NCBI GenBank assembly: GCA_964576465.1
Contig: CAZNXE010000085.1
Coordinates: forward strand, 1-19,615
DNA: 19,615 nucleotides
Reading direction: 5' to 3'
Source: CAZNXE01 sp964576465
Lineage (GTDB): Bacteria; Planctomycetota; Planctomycetia; Pirellulales; JAEUIK01
The translations under genes and the position numbers were made by a program. The notes beneath the pieces are model-generated. The model ran no database searches. It was not told the origin of the DNA and was given only the letters and a program-made list of their open reading frames with translations. Of the stretch, positions 1-8,105 are shown piece after piece. Every line of letters starts with the position of its first letter. Position 1 is the first letter of the stretch.

Positions 1-1320
1 GTGATGGTCATCTTCTTTCTCCCCTGGCCGGGTCTGATTTTGTACCTGCTGTTTGGCGAAGTCTGGCTCGCCGAGCGGCGTCTTAAGCAGCGTGCTCAAT
101 GGCGCGAGCGGATGCGTGTGATGGGCGAGCGGTTTGAAGATCATCCGCACATGGTGACTCCTGACTTGCCCGCCGGCGCGGCGACCGCCGTTCGGATTGC
201 CGAGCAACTGTGCGATATGCCTATTTTAGGCGGGAACTCGATTGAGTATCTACCTGATACGAACGATTTCATCGATCGGCTTGTGGCCGACATCGACGCC
301 GCGGAACATCACGTTCACTTGCTCTATTTTATCTTCGTCGACGATGAGATCGGTCAACGCGTGGCCGATGCCCTAGCACGGGCCGTGTCTCGTGGTGTGA
401 TGTGCCGCATGTTGGCCGATGCCGCCGGTTCGCGGCAGTTGTTTCGTCGGTTGGGCCCTGAGATGGTTCGCAAGGGAATCGAGCTGCACAACATGCTTCC
501 CTTGGGCGTCTTTCGAAGGGGATTTTCGAGAATCGATCTTCGCAACCACCGCAAGCTTGCCATCATGGACGGGCGCGTTGCCTACACCGGTTCGCACAAC
601 ATTGTCGACCCAAGCTACGGCCACAAAGATCTCCAGTGGCACGATCTTTCGGCCCGGGTGCGCGGCCCGATTGTTCTTGAACTGCAATCCGTGTTCGGAT
701 CGGACTGGTTCTACGAGACCGAAGTGATGCTCGACGACGCGGAGTTATTTCCTGATCCAAAACGTGTTGGCAACGTGCCGATGCAAACATTGCCGAGCGG
801 CCCGACTTACAAAACCGCCAACTATCAGCGAATGGCGCTGGTTGCCATCCACTCGGCCCAACAGCGGATCGTGATCACGACTCCGTATTTTGTACCCGAC
901 GATGCCTTGGTGCAGGGCTTGCAACTCGCCGTGCTGCGGGGTGTTCAAGTCGATCTTGTGCTGCCTGAGAAGGGTGACAAGAAACTGCTCGATGCGGTGG
1001 CGGGCTCCTATTTCGACGATTTGCTCGCCGCGGGGATCAACATCCACCACTACACGACCGGCCTCCTGCACGCCAAGACACTCACGGTCGACGATTCCGC
1101 CGCGCTGTTCGGAACCAGCAACTTCGATTCCCGCTCGTTTGACATCAACTTCGAGCTGAGCCTGATTCTCTACGGCTCCGAGGTCACGGTCCCGCTTCGA
1201 GAGCAACAGGACGAATACATTAGAGAGAGCCGGCAACTCACCGCCGAAGTGTGGAGCCAACGCAGCAGCGGGCAACGCCTACTGCAAGGGGTTGCGCAAC
1301 TTCTCGCACCGCTGCTGTAA
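1..1320 (+). CDS. cls: Cardiolipin synthase, phospholipase D family (5' end cut by window)
   Basis: This enzyme joins phosphatidyl groups to make cardiolipin (or a related phosphatidyl transfer) at the cytoplasmic membrane. Both PLD (HKD) motifs are visible: H183-x-K185-(x)4-D190 in the stretch NHRKLAIMD, followed by GSHN, and H357-x-K359-(x)4-D364 in LLHAKTLTVD, followed by GTSNFDSRS. The first 25 residues (FFLPWPGLILYLLFGE) match the second membrane helix of bacterial Cls proteins. Family members usually have another helix before it, and the frame is open at base 1, so about 30-50 N-terminal residues probably lie outside the window and the GTG/ATG at 1-6 is unlikely to be the real start. 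The gene ends 20 bp from the convergent ceramidase stop, with no visible hairpin terminator in between. The family is certain; the exact phospholipid substrate is inferred. Confidence 0.93.
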   Translation: MMVIFFLPWPGLILYLLFGEVWLAERRLKQRAQWRERMRVMGERFEDHPHMVTPDLPAGAATAVRIAEQLCDMPILGGNSIEYLPDTNDFIDRLVADIDAAEHHVHLLYFIFVDDEIGQRVADALARAVSRGVMCRMLADAAGSRQLFRRLGPEMVRKGIELHNMLPLGVFRRGFSRIDLRNHRKLAIMDGRVAYTGSHNIVDPSYGHKDLQWHDLSARVRGPIVLELQSVFGSDWFYETEVMLDDAELFPDPKRVGNVPMQTLPSGPTYKTANYQRMALVAIHSAQQRIVITTPYFVPDDALVQGLQLAVLRGVQVDLVLPEKGDKKLLDAVAGSYFDDLLAAGINIHHYTTGLLHAKTLTVDDSAALFGTSNFDSRSFDINFELSLILYGSEVTVPLREQQDEYIRESRQLTAEVWSQRSSGQRLLQGVAQLLAPLL

Positions 1321-1340
1321 GTTGTTCGGGTAGTCCGCTG

Positions 1341-3473
1341 CTATTTAACTTGAAACGCCCGCGAGGATGCCTCGATGGGACTCACTTCGCTTGACCCCGC
1401 CGGCTTGTAGGCACCGTGATGCACAATGCGGTAGGTTCCCGCAACCGTATCGCTGGGAATGGTCCACTCAATCCACACCTGATGGGCACTTAAGTTGCCC
1501 CTTCCCGCTACCGAATCTTTCCCGGGGATAGTACTCGTTCGCTCGGGATTTGAAGAACCATCATCACCCGCAACCGCATCGGCGGATGATTGCATCCAGC
1601 GGCATTTGGTCATCCAGCCGCCGTCATCGTCCACGGCAATCCACGAGCCATCGAGTTGATGTTCGATGGTTAAGAAACTGCCGCCCGTGTGATAGTCGTT
1701 TTGTGGATGCCCTGTCCAATAGGCCACTTCCACGGTGTCTCCCGGGTGATAGATTTCATTTGCATCTTGCAGCACGTCGCCGAAGCTGGCGTGTTCTGGC
1801 GGAAGATCGTGGGACGTGCCGATCGGAGCGCTCGTTGCTTCACTGCGTATATCGCGAGGAGTGGGACCGGAATCCACCTGGCTGCCTTCAGCCATGGCCT
1901 TAGCCATTCGCGTGTATTGCTGTCGATAACCAGCCTCGGACCAGGGACCGAACAAGGTGTGGCCGCCCTCGTATTGCTGCGTCTGGTACTCGTTGAAAGT
2001 GGTTACGTAGCCTGCATAGCCGTTGGCAAAACCGGCGATCACCACGTTGCCGACGGGCACATCAAGCACCTTGGCAACGGTTTCACGTATCCGCCGGCCT
2101 GCCATTGTTGTGAACTCGGCTGGGCCGAAGACGAACACCAACTGTCCAATGCGCGCCATTCCCAGCGACAGCACCTGCCCATATCCCGGCGGGTCCATCG
2201 TGCCGGGGGCGAACAGAATTGCCTTCGGGCGATGCGCGGTTCGCATCTCGGCAGAGGTCGGAGGCGCCTTCAACACGGTTCTCGCGATCCCGTCAAGCAA
2301 ACGACTCGATCGCGTCATTCCCTCATGGAACAATGGGTGGCCACCTCCATCTTCAGTCGATCCGGCAGCAAACGAGTAGCCGAAGGCAGCCGGCGATGTC
2401 ATGCGTGAGCCAGCTCCGGTAAACTCCGCATCAACCTCTAGACAGGAGAAATCAACGAACTGCTGCCGATACTCAATCGGCCCCGTGAGTCTTTCCGTGG
2501 CCGAAGCGAAGAGTCGGACCGCTTCGTCGAGTTGCCGTTGCCCGATGATTTGTGTGCTCTCGAAGTCATCGTCACCAGGTCCGGTGTTGTCGAGATTCAA
2601 ATTGCCGGTCACATCACCGCAATTGCTCTGTGCGAACGCTGCCACGAATTGCTCGCCGTCGGTTCGTTGTGCGGCATGATGCTTCTCGAATTTCCAGGCA
2701 GCGTAGCCTTTGCTGTCGCCGGAAATCAGGCGGTTGTTATACGTCATGGATGTCGGATGCACTGCAAAGTAATTGATCGTACCGATCGCTCCGTCGGCAT
2801 CGACAAACTTCAGCAGTGTCATTTCCTGGTCAACATCGCTCGCGTAGCGGGCCCGCTCCTCTTTGGAATTGTTCTCGTACGCTGTCTTGGATCGCTGTGC
2901 CGATGCGTTTTCGATGCGGCCCCTTGCAATGAGCACCTGCGCCGGTCGCAGATCTTCGTGTGCCGCAACCACCGATTCGACAATTGCTTGGGCAATGGCA
3001 TCAAAGTGCTCGCCATGAAACGGAGCACCCACCGCCGTGTTGGCGGCCGTATGCCAATAGCCCGAGGAACCTGCATGGGTGTGCGTGGCGGTGAGCACGA
3101 AGTTGTCGCGGCGATATTGTGTGCCATATTTTCGTTGCAGTTGGTCGAGCACTTCGTGCCACAGTTCGTACGTAACGCTTCCTATGTCGACGACCGACAG
3201 CGCCAACCGCTGCTGCGATGCGGGGTCGGCAATGATGAACGTCCGACAGGATTGCCTGAGATGTATCCCCTCGCTGATCTGATCCGCACGCACGAAACCG
3301 AACATCTGAACGCCAACGGCGGGCCCCGTCACGTCGGTGCGACTTCGTCCGACGAGATAATTGAACTGGCCATCGTCTGCCCAGGCCAGGAGGCTACCCC
3401 ACGATGTTATCGCGAGCGTTGTAACGATCAACAGGGGTCGCGCCCAAGAAGCATGGCGGCTAACAACATTCAT
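1341..3473 (-). CDS. Neutral/alkaline non-lysosomal ceramidase, secreted
   Basis: Family members hydrolyse the amide bond of ceramide to give sphingosine and fatty acid, using a zinc ion. Residues 1-32 form a signal peptide (hydrophobic LLIVTTLAITSWGSLLAWA). Family landmarks follow in order: GIHLR near 69-73, HTHAGSSG (H131, H133), an Arg at 194 in QRSKTAY, HPTSMT (H239), GPAEF (E452), and GYAGYVTT (Tyr485/488) followed by QQYEGG. By comparison with the Pseudomonas enzyme these supply the zinc ligands and substrate-binding residues. The C-terminal third (about 575-710) resembles the Ig-like domain of that enzyme. The notable oddity is the nucleophile motif: the usual G-[DN]-x-S-P-N reads GDVTGN here, with Thr289 in place of Ser and Gly for Pro. 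At 710 aa the length suits the family. It is the last gene of a possible minus-strand group with 3569-4432 and 4474-5391. Activity on ceramide is inferred. Confidence 0.9.
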   Translation of the reverse strand: MNVVSRHASWARPLLIVTTLAITSWGSLLAWADDGQFNYLVGRSRTDVTGPAVGVQMFGFVRADQISEGIHLRQSCRTFIIADPASQQRLALSVVDIGSVTYELWHEVLDQLQRKYGTQYRRDNFVLTATHTHAGSSGYWHTAANTAVGAPFHGEHFDAIAQAIVESVVAAHEDLRPAQVLIARGRIENASAQRSKTAYENNSKEERARYASDVDQEMTLLKFVDADGAIGTINYFAVHPTSMTYNNRLISGDSKGYAAWKFEKHHAAQRTDGEQFVAAFAQSNCGDVTGNLNLDNTGPGDDDFESTQIIGQRQLDEAVRLFASATERLTGPIEYRQQFVDFSCLEVDAEFTGAGSRMTSPAAFGYSFAAGSTEDGGGHPLFHEGMTRSSRLLDGIARTVLKAPPTSAEMRTAHRPKAILFAPGTMDPPGYGQVLSLGMARIGQLVFVFGPAEFTTMAGRRIRETVAKVLDVPVGNVVIAGFANGYAGYVTTFNEYQTQQYEGGHTLFGPWSEAGYRQQYTRMAKAMAEGSQVDSGPTPRDIRSEATSAPIGTSHDLPPEHASFGDVLQDANEIYHPGDTVEVAYWTGHPQNDYHTGGSFLTIEHQLDGSWIAVDDDGGWMTKCRWMQSSADAVAGDDGSSNPERTSTIPGKDSVAGRGNLSAHQVWIEWTIPSDTVAGTYRIVHHGAYKPAGSSEVSPIEASSRAFQVK

Positions 3474-3568
3474 TCGAGGGCTCTTTCGCAGGGAGGCGCG
3501 ATGTTTGGGGATGGTGCGATGGCGGGCCTTGCTGACAGACGGCCCGATTGCGTTGAAGTGAACCGTGA

Positions 3569-4432
3569 CTATGGCAAGGCACGAGAAACGCCACCCCAGG
3601 CGTTGACGTAGAATTGTGGTCGATTGTTGCGTGGGGGATTCGGTCGAGGCACGTACGGACTGCGAGTTCTGGTCGTACTTTGTTGAGCGGTTCGGGCGGC
3701 CCGACTTCTTGCGTCGGCCCTGCTCTGTTGTTGGGCGCGTTGCGCGGCCGTGAGATCGGCGACCCGTTGTTGACGGGCTCGATCGAATTCGGCGCTCGCC
3801 GTGGCGCTTGAGGCGCGGTGTTGCTGGAACTCGTTCAGTTCTTGCCGAAGCTCGGCGACCGACATTCCAAACACGTTGAGCAGCATTCCGTTACGCGACA
3901 ACATTTTCTGGCGATATTCCATCGTGGCGACACTTAGGTAGGCTCGGGCTTCCGACGCTTCGTCGCTCATGAGCACGTCCAATCGCTTCTCGCTATCGAC
4001 GATAAAATCCTTCAGTTGCTTTGGCGTCAGCGTAGCGACGTTCTTCTTGAGCTGCCGCACCAACTCCGCGGTTTGCCCTTCGGTGTAGATATTTTGAACC
4101 GACATCCAGTCGTCAAACGACTCGACCAGCTTTTTCCAACGAGGGCCTGCAAGAATTTCTTCCCGAGTTTCAGCCCCCGCGAACCCTGGATCAGCCGCCG
4201 GGGCATCGGCAGCTCGTACCGGATTCTGTGCGTTCGTTGATGTTTGCAGCAGACAAAGCAAGGCAATAGCAAACAGGACGCGCGGCCTAGCAGGCCGTTG
4301 AAAAGGGGTGCCACTGGCTCCGCCAGTGCCGATTGCTGCTGAATCCGTCTTGATCCATAGCACTGGCGGAGCCAGTGGCACACAACAATCGCATCTCCAT
4401 GTCTTTTTCAACGAACTGCTAGGGTCTGACAT
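3569..4432 (-). CDS. Secreted Gln/Ala/Arg-rich hypothetical protein with an element inserted in its signal peptide
   Basis: I do not recognise this protein. From ATG 4432 it is 287 aa. A hydrophobic segment VLFAIALLCLL lies at about 52-62, followed by a signal-peptidase-like site TNA-Q near 68. A helical domain (about 75-225) contains PRWKKLVESFDDW and LTPKQLKDFIVD, then comes a Q/A/R-rich, possibly disordered tail ending in a Pro/Asn-rich stretch. Residues 5-48 are encoded by the inverted-repeat element at 4286-4423. Without the insertion the start would read MSDPRPRVLFAIALL in the same frame, a normal signal peptide. The present protein therefore has an unusually long n-region, unless translation now begins inside the element (in-frame GTG codons exist there). 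It starts 41 bp after the stop of 4474-5391 and lies 95 bp before the ceramidase, consistent with co-transcription. A longer frame from TTG 4459 is open but less likely. Confidence 0.72.
   Translation of the reverse strand: MSDPSSSLKKTWRCDCCVPLAPPVLWIKTDSAAIGTGGASGTPFQRPARPRVLFAIALLCLLQTSTNAQNPVRAADAPAADPGFAGAETREEILAGPRWKKLVESFDDWMSVQNIYTEGQTAELVRQLKKNVATLTPKQLKDFIVDSEKRLDVLMSDEASEARAYLSVATMEYRQKMLSRNGMLLNVFGMSVAELRQELNEFQQHRASSATASAEFDRARQQRVADLTAAQRAQQQSRADARSRAARTAQQSTTRTRSPYVPRPNPPRNNRPQFYVNAWGGVSRALP
4286..4423. mobile_element. MITE-like element with terminal inverted repeats and CTAG duplication
   Basis: The ends are inverted copies: CAGGCCGTTGAAAAGG at 4291-4306 and the complement of CAGTTCGTTGAAAAAG at 4403-4418 (13 of 16 identical). 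Each end is bordered by CTAG (4287-4290 and 4419-4422), which looks like a 4-bp target duplication, although CTAG is itself palindromic. Inside is a perfect 22-bp inverted repeat pair (4308-4329 and 4361-4382). Each arm is itself a hairpin, CACTGGC-TCC-GCCAGTG. The element is too short to encode a transposase and carries no independent gene, so it would need transposition functions supplied from elsewhere. A 4-bp CTAG/YTAR duplication is known for IS5-type elements, but that assignment is inference. The inserted length with one duplication is 132 bp, a multiple of three, and it lies within the coding region of 3569-4432. Confidence 0.75.
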
Positions 4433-4473
4433 TCCGGCTCTCCCGCAAGGGCGTTTCAACGCGAAGTATTGGT

Positions 4474-5391
4474 TTATTGGTCTGTGTGGGTTCGTCGAAA
4501 TTCCACAACCGAATTATCCACGGCGGTTCCGTTGACCGTGACATGGGTCGATTTGAGAACACAACAATCGTTCCCTTCGAAAATCAGAAAATTGGCGCCA
4601 GAATACCGGCTTCCGTCGGCGAGCACGCCGGCGGTCTTGATAATCCATGCGACACCTTCCTGGTGCCAGATTCCTTCGACAATACCACCGTCGGAATCAA
4701 AGACCCACGACCGAATGGTTTCTGCCGCCGGGTCCCAGCCAATGCGCTGCGTGCCGGAGTGCATCTGTTCTCCGCCTTGCTCGACTGAAAAACGGCGCAC
4801 GATGAACTTCTTGTTTTCGCTCCAGTGGGCTGATGCCTTGACCACAAAACCTTCGCCATGGCCAACCCAGTCGCCGATGATCCAGCTTAACGCATCGAGA
4901 GGACCATCCTTTGCGACGGAGGTTGATTCCCACTCGCGCAAGCTGTCGAGCATCCAGCGATCATTTCTCTTTACCCAGATTGCGGAGTAGCCCCCGGTGA
5001 CGACTTCTTCACCCGTGGCAGAGGTCGCCCGCGACGATCCTTCCTCAACGGCAACATCCGGAGTAACAAAGCGGATGGTGGAATCGCTGTCGACCGGTAC
5101 TTTTTCGAGATTCTCAGTCTCGGTGTCATCGCTAAAATGTTGTTCGATCAAGGCGTGTGCATTGAAGGATCGACCGTCCGCATCGACGTAAACCCCACTG
5201 GCAGTCCACAGGGCTGCCAACGCTTTGGCATCTCCGTGGTTGAGTGCCTCGACATAAGCCTTACCCGCTTCTCGAATGGGGGCGATTGACTGGGGGTCGA
5301 CATCGTCCTCTCCGCCCATTGCCACACACGCGGCCGAATATACGATTACTCCGCATACGGCGAGCACTGCCGATCTTCGCTGGCAATTCAA
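4474..5391 (-). CDS. Secreted SgcJ/EcaC-type NTF2-like (DUF4440/SnoaL) protein
   Basis: The chosen start is TTG at 5391. It has GGGAGG six bases upstream and gives a compact signal peptide (MNCQRRSAVLAVCGVIVYSA), whereas the longest frame begins at GTG 5469 with 26 extra non-hydrophobic residues. The mature protein has two parts. The first (about 36-156) is an NTF2-like cone fold, recognisable from AYVEALNHGDAKALAALWT, GVYVDADG and a conserved W/R-rich strand DRWMLDSLREW. The second (about 166-300) is a beta-rich domain starting SWIIGDWVG, similar to domains paired with NTF2 folds in planctomycete SgcJ/EcaC-annotated proteins. Such proteins bind small ligands or catalyse simple chemistry, and the substrate cannot be read from the sequence. 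A Cys at 22 follows SAA, a poor lipobox, so lipidation is doubtful. It is the first gene of a possible group leading to the ceramidase. Confidence 0.75.
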   Translation of the reverse strand: MNCQRRSAVLAVCGVIVYSAACVAMGGEDDVDPQSIAPIREAGKAYVEALNHGDAKALAALWTASGVYVDADGRSFNAHALIEQHFSDDTETENLEKVPVDSDSTIRFVTPDVAVEEGSSRATSATGEEVVTGGYSAIWVKRNDRWMLDSLREWESTSVAKDGPLDALSWIIGDWVGHGEGFVVKASAHWSENKKFIVRRFSVEQGGEQMHSGTQRIGWDPAAETIRSWVFDSDGGIVEGIWHQEGVAWIIKTAGVLADGSRYSGANFLIFEGNDCCVLKSTHVTVNGTAVDNSVVEFRRTHTDQ

Positions 5392-5738
5392 TGGAGCCCT
5401 CCCGTGGATGCACGCTTCTGTGTGTTCGATGAAACGGACCCATGGGTTGCCACAAGTTGACAACCTCACGGACGTAGACCATGCCGCATTCCCCGCCCCC
5501 GAGTCTCATCGAAGCCCTGTCGCGAGTCAACTCACGCACAACTCGGGCTCCACCTGAGAGGCGACCCCTTCGCGAACAGCCAGTTCCGTGGTCGGGTTCT
5601 TGCAAGCTCAGTGTAGGCAGACGCCAGAGATTTGCTCTGGCGGCATTGTGAGACAATACTTGTCGCGGGTCTTATTTTAGCCAAACGCCCCCCGAGAACG
5701 GCCTTGTGCCCTCGCTCGGGCTACTTCCGGGAGCATTC
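5392..5738. other. Divergent intergenic region between the ceramidase group and the sulfatase
   Basis: This 347-bp stretch separates two divergent transcription units and so should hold both promoters, but I see no convincing -35/-10 pair on either strand. It contains two tight palindromes close together, at 5622-5642 and 5652-5664, annotated separately. Short open frames here have no recognisable product and I do not call them genes. Confidence 0.5.
5622..5664. promoter_or_regulatory. Two adjacent palindromes, possible operator sites
   Basis: CGCCAGAG-ATTTG-CTCTGGCG (5622-5642) is a perfect 8-bp inverted repeat. Nine bases on, GACAA-TAC-TTGTC (5652-5664) is a perfect 5-bp inverted repeat. 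They lie 75-120 bp upstream of the sulfatase start, where an operator or a leader hairpin would be expected. No T-run follows, so a terminator is unlikely. The function is inference only. Confidence 0.3.
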
Positions 5739-7160
5739 ATGTCTGTAAATCACCACGGCGCGACAACTTGTATTCGGCCATATTCGGGTGGGCACATCTC
5801 GCATCAATGGAGCCCTACGAGATGGCTCCTTGGAGTGGTGTTCTTTCTCCAATTCTGTTTAACCATGGGAGTTGCTGCGGCGAATGTGACCCTGCCGCCG
5901 AACATTGTCTTCATCATGGCTGACGACTTGGGTTATGGCGATGTGGGCTGTTACGGTCAACAAGTGATTCAGACGCCCGTCATGGATCGGCTGGCATCCG
6001 AGGGGCTTCGTTGCACGTCGTGCTATGCGGGAAGCACGGTCTGTGCACCTTCGCGTTGCGTGCTGATGACGGGACTCCACACTGGTCATGCTCGAGTGCG
6101 TGGCAATGCCCTGGTGCCATTGGAGCCTGAGGATATTACGGTCGCCGAGGTCTTGAAGTCGGGCGGCTACGCCACGGGTATCTTCGGCAAGTGGGGCTTG
6201 GGCGAACCGGAAACATCCGGAATTCCCAACCGCCAGGGCTTCGACCAGTGGTTTGGTTACCTGAATCAACGAAACGCACACAACTACTATCCAGAGTATT
6301 TGTGGCGAAACACCGAGCGAATCTCACTCGACGGCAATCGAGACGGTCGGCGGACGCAATACAGTGCCGATCCGATTATGGACGAAGCGCTCGCGTTTAT
6401 TCGAACTGCACGCGACAAACCGTTCTTTCTCTATCTGGCAGTTACCTTACCGCATGCCAACAACGAACGAACACGCGAGACCGGCAATGGGATGGAGATT
6501 CCCAGCGACAAACCCTACAGCGACCGCGATTGGCCACAGCAACAGAAGAATCATGCCGCCATGATTACCCGTTTCGATGCCGATGTGGGTCGCGTGATGC
6601 AGGCCTTGGCCGAGCGTGGGATTGACGAGCGTACGATTGTGTTCGTCACCAGCGACAACGGGCCACATCGCGAAGGTGGCGCGGACCCCAAGTTCTTCAA
6701 TAGTTCCGGACCCTTGCGTGGCATCAAACGCAGCCTCACCGATGGCGGAATACGGGTGCCGATGATAGTCCGCTGGCCGGGCAAGATCGAAGCGAACACG
6801 ACCAGCGACGAGCCTTGGTCATTCCAAGACTTTCTTCCCACGGCCGCCGAACTTGCCGGCGTCGATCCACCGCCAGGGATCGACGGAATCTCCATGGTTC
6901 CCACACTCGTTGGCCGCCCGCAGCCAGAGCATGAGTATCTTTATTGGGAATTTCACGAAAGGGGCTTCAAGCAGGCCGTTCGCATGGGGCCTTGGAAGGG
7001 AATTCGCACGAAGCAGGGCAAACCACTTGAGCTGTATGACGTGGTGGCCGATATCGGTGAGCAACACAACGTGGCGGATCGGCACCCGGCGGTCGTTGCG
7101 AAGATCGAGTCGATTCTAAAAACGGCGCGCACTCCATCGCCGCATTGGCCAGTGAAGTAG
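5739..7160 (+). CDS. Secreted sulfatase (arylsulfatase A / GALNS type, formylglycine-dependent)
   Basis: This type I sulfatase hydrolyses sulfate esters of carbohydrates or aromatics. Its active-site Cys102 in CAPSR must be converted to formylglycine by a maturase not seen in this window. Other family residues are visible: Asp62-Asp63 (MADDLGYGD, calcium ligands), TGLHTG after the CAPSR helix, Lys151 in FGKWGLG, His239 in LPHAN, Asp306-Asn307 in SDNGPH, and Lys330 in GIKRSLTDGG. The C-terminal subdomain carries the usual LYDVVADIGEQHNVAD strand. ATG 5739 is chosen over GTG 5706 because GGGAG lies five bases before it and 33 residues later a signal/anchor helix begins (WLLGVVFFLQFCLTMGVAAA). 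At 473 aa the length is normal. Planctomycetes use many such enzymes on sulfated marine polysaccharides; the actual substrate here is unknown. Confidence 0.93.
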   Translation: MSVNHHGATTCIRPYSGGHISHQWSPTRWLLGVVFFLQFCLTMGVAAANVTLPPNIVFIMADDLGYGDVGCYGQQVIQTPVMDRLASEGLRCTSCYAGSTVCAPSRCVLMTGLHTGHARVRGNALVPLEPEDITVAEVLKSGGYATGIFGKWGLGEPETSGIPNRQGFDQWFGYLNQRNAHNYYPEYLWRNTERISLDGNRDGRRTQYSADPIMDEALAFIRTARDKPFFLYLAVTLPHANNERTRETGNGMEIPSDKPYSDRDWPQQQKNHAAMITRFDADVGRVMQALAERGIDERTIVFVTSDNGPHREGGADPKFFNSSGPLRGIKRSLTDGGIRVPMIVRWPGKIEANTTSDEPWSFQDFLPTAAELAGVDPPPGIDGISMVPTLVGRPQPEHEYLYWEFHERGFKQAVRMGPWKGIRTKQGKPLELYDVVADIGEQHNVADRHPAVVAKIESILKTARTPSPHWPVK

Positions 7161-7299
7161 TTTGCTGCCTGCGGGGGCCTGAAGCGGGCCATCGTCGATC
7201 CCGCTTTCGATGAACGCTTCGGCGAACCCCCTTCGACAAAGCAAGGGGCGAGCGGTAGTCTACGAATTCCTGCCAACTTCTTTGGATTTGAAGGCACCG

Positions 7300-8025
7300 A
7301 TGAACGGCCAACTGCCCCCGGGCTATCGTCAGATACAAGTGATGGGCTGTCTGGCGACGGCAATGGTGTTTGCGTTTTTGTGTCTGCTGCCCTGGCTATT
7401 CGTTGAAACGATGCAACTTGCACTGTCGAGGCTGCATCTCTCCGGGCCGGTCGCGACGCTGGCGGTGGTGGGCATTCTCTTGGGGAGCTTTTTCAATTTC
7501 CCGATTCACGCCATCCAACGCGACGAAGAGCAAGTGATTGACATGGCGCCGATGTGGGGTGGCACGGCTTGGGGACCTTCAGTCGCACGACGAACCACGG
7601 CCACCTATATTGCCGTGAATGTCGGAGGTTGTGTGGTGCCATCGCTTATTGCGATCTGGCAATTGCGGTTTCTCGTCTCAACAGGTGGATGGCCACTGAC
7701 AGCGGTGGCGATTGTCGCCGGAGCGAACATTGCCGTCTGTTACTTTGTCGCGCGTCCCATTCGCGGTATTGGCATCGGCATGCCGTGGTTCACCTCGCCC
7801 GCGGTTTCCGTGGGGCTAACGTGGTTGTTGCTGGGCTTTGGAGGCGATGCGACCTTGCGTGCCCCCGTGGCGTTCGTGGCGGGGGTCGCCGGACCCTTGA
7901 TCGGGGCCGATCTCCTGCACCTAAGAGATATCACTCGCGTATCGGCCCGCATGCTCTCGATTGGCGGAGCCGGCACGTTCGACGGCATCGTGCTCTCGGG
8001 AATTCTGGCAGCGCTGTTGGCATAA
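7300..8025 (+). CDS. DUF1614 multi-pass membrane protein
   Basis: This is an integral membrane protein of a family with no established function. Features typical of DUF1614 are GSFFNFPIH (about 62-70), AVNVGGCVVPSLIA (105-118), the family's GPLIGADLLHL (198-208) and the closing IGGAGTFDGI (221-230). I count about five to six hydrophobic segments in 241 aa. ATG 7300 is preferred because GAAGG lies six bases upstream. An in-frame ATG at 7210 would add 30 polar residues without a clear ribosome site. It follows the sulfatase by 139 bp on the same strand and may be co-transcribed, but no functional link is evident. The family call is firm and the start moderately so. Confidence 0.85.
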   Translation: MNGQLPPGYRQIQVMGCLATAMVFAFLCLLPWLFVETMQLALSRLHLSGPVATLAVVGILLGSFFNFPIHAIQRDEEQVIDMAPMWGGTAWGPSVARRTTATYIAVNVGGCVVPSLIAIWQLRFLVSTGGWPLTAVAIVAGANIAVCYFVARPIRGIGIGMPWFTSPAVSVGLTWLLLGFGGDATLRAPVAFVAGVAGPLIGADLLHLRDITRVSARMLSIGGAGTFDGIVLSGILAALLA

Positions 8026-8038
8026 TCCGAGCCAATCG

Positions 8039-8075
8039 TGGTGCGTCCGCGCTCCGCTTGACGGCACCCTACGGC
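8039..8075. repeat. Short imperfect palindrome downstream of the DUF1614 gene
   Basis: GGTGCGTC near 8039 and GACGGCACC near 8059 form the arms of an imperfect inverted repeat, 13 bp after the DUF1614 stop. It resembles short extragenic palindromes and could act as a weak terminator or a repeat relic. There is no T-run. Confidence is low. Confidence 0.3.
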
Positions 8076-8105
8076 TCTTTGTTCGTCGTGTCGTTGTGGT
8101 GATTT

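Noticed and set aside
1321..1340. Bidirectional terminator between the convergent cardiolipin synthase and ceramidase genes
   Set aside because: The 20-bp gap has no inverted repeat or T-run that would support one.
2532..3611. 359-codon open frame on the plus strand
   Set aside because: It is antisense to the ceramidase, whose metal and catalytic motifs are plain. No recognisable domain is present in the frame.
4433..4459. TTG 4459 as start of the secreted protein
   Set aside because: ATG 4432 is the better start codon. In silico removal of the element gives a normal signal peptide from that ATG.
5457..5462. TTGACA hexamer as a promoter
   Set aside because: No -10 element at the expected spacing on either side. 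It lies well upstream of the sulfatase and inside the rejected long version of the 4474-5391 gene.
5706..5738. GTG 5706 as start of the sulfatase
   Set aside because: ATG 5739 has GGGAG at proper spacing, and the extra 11 residues add nothing recognisable.
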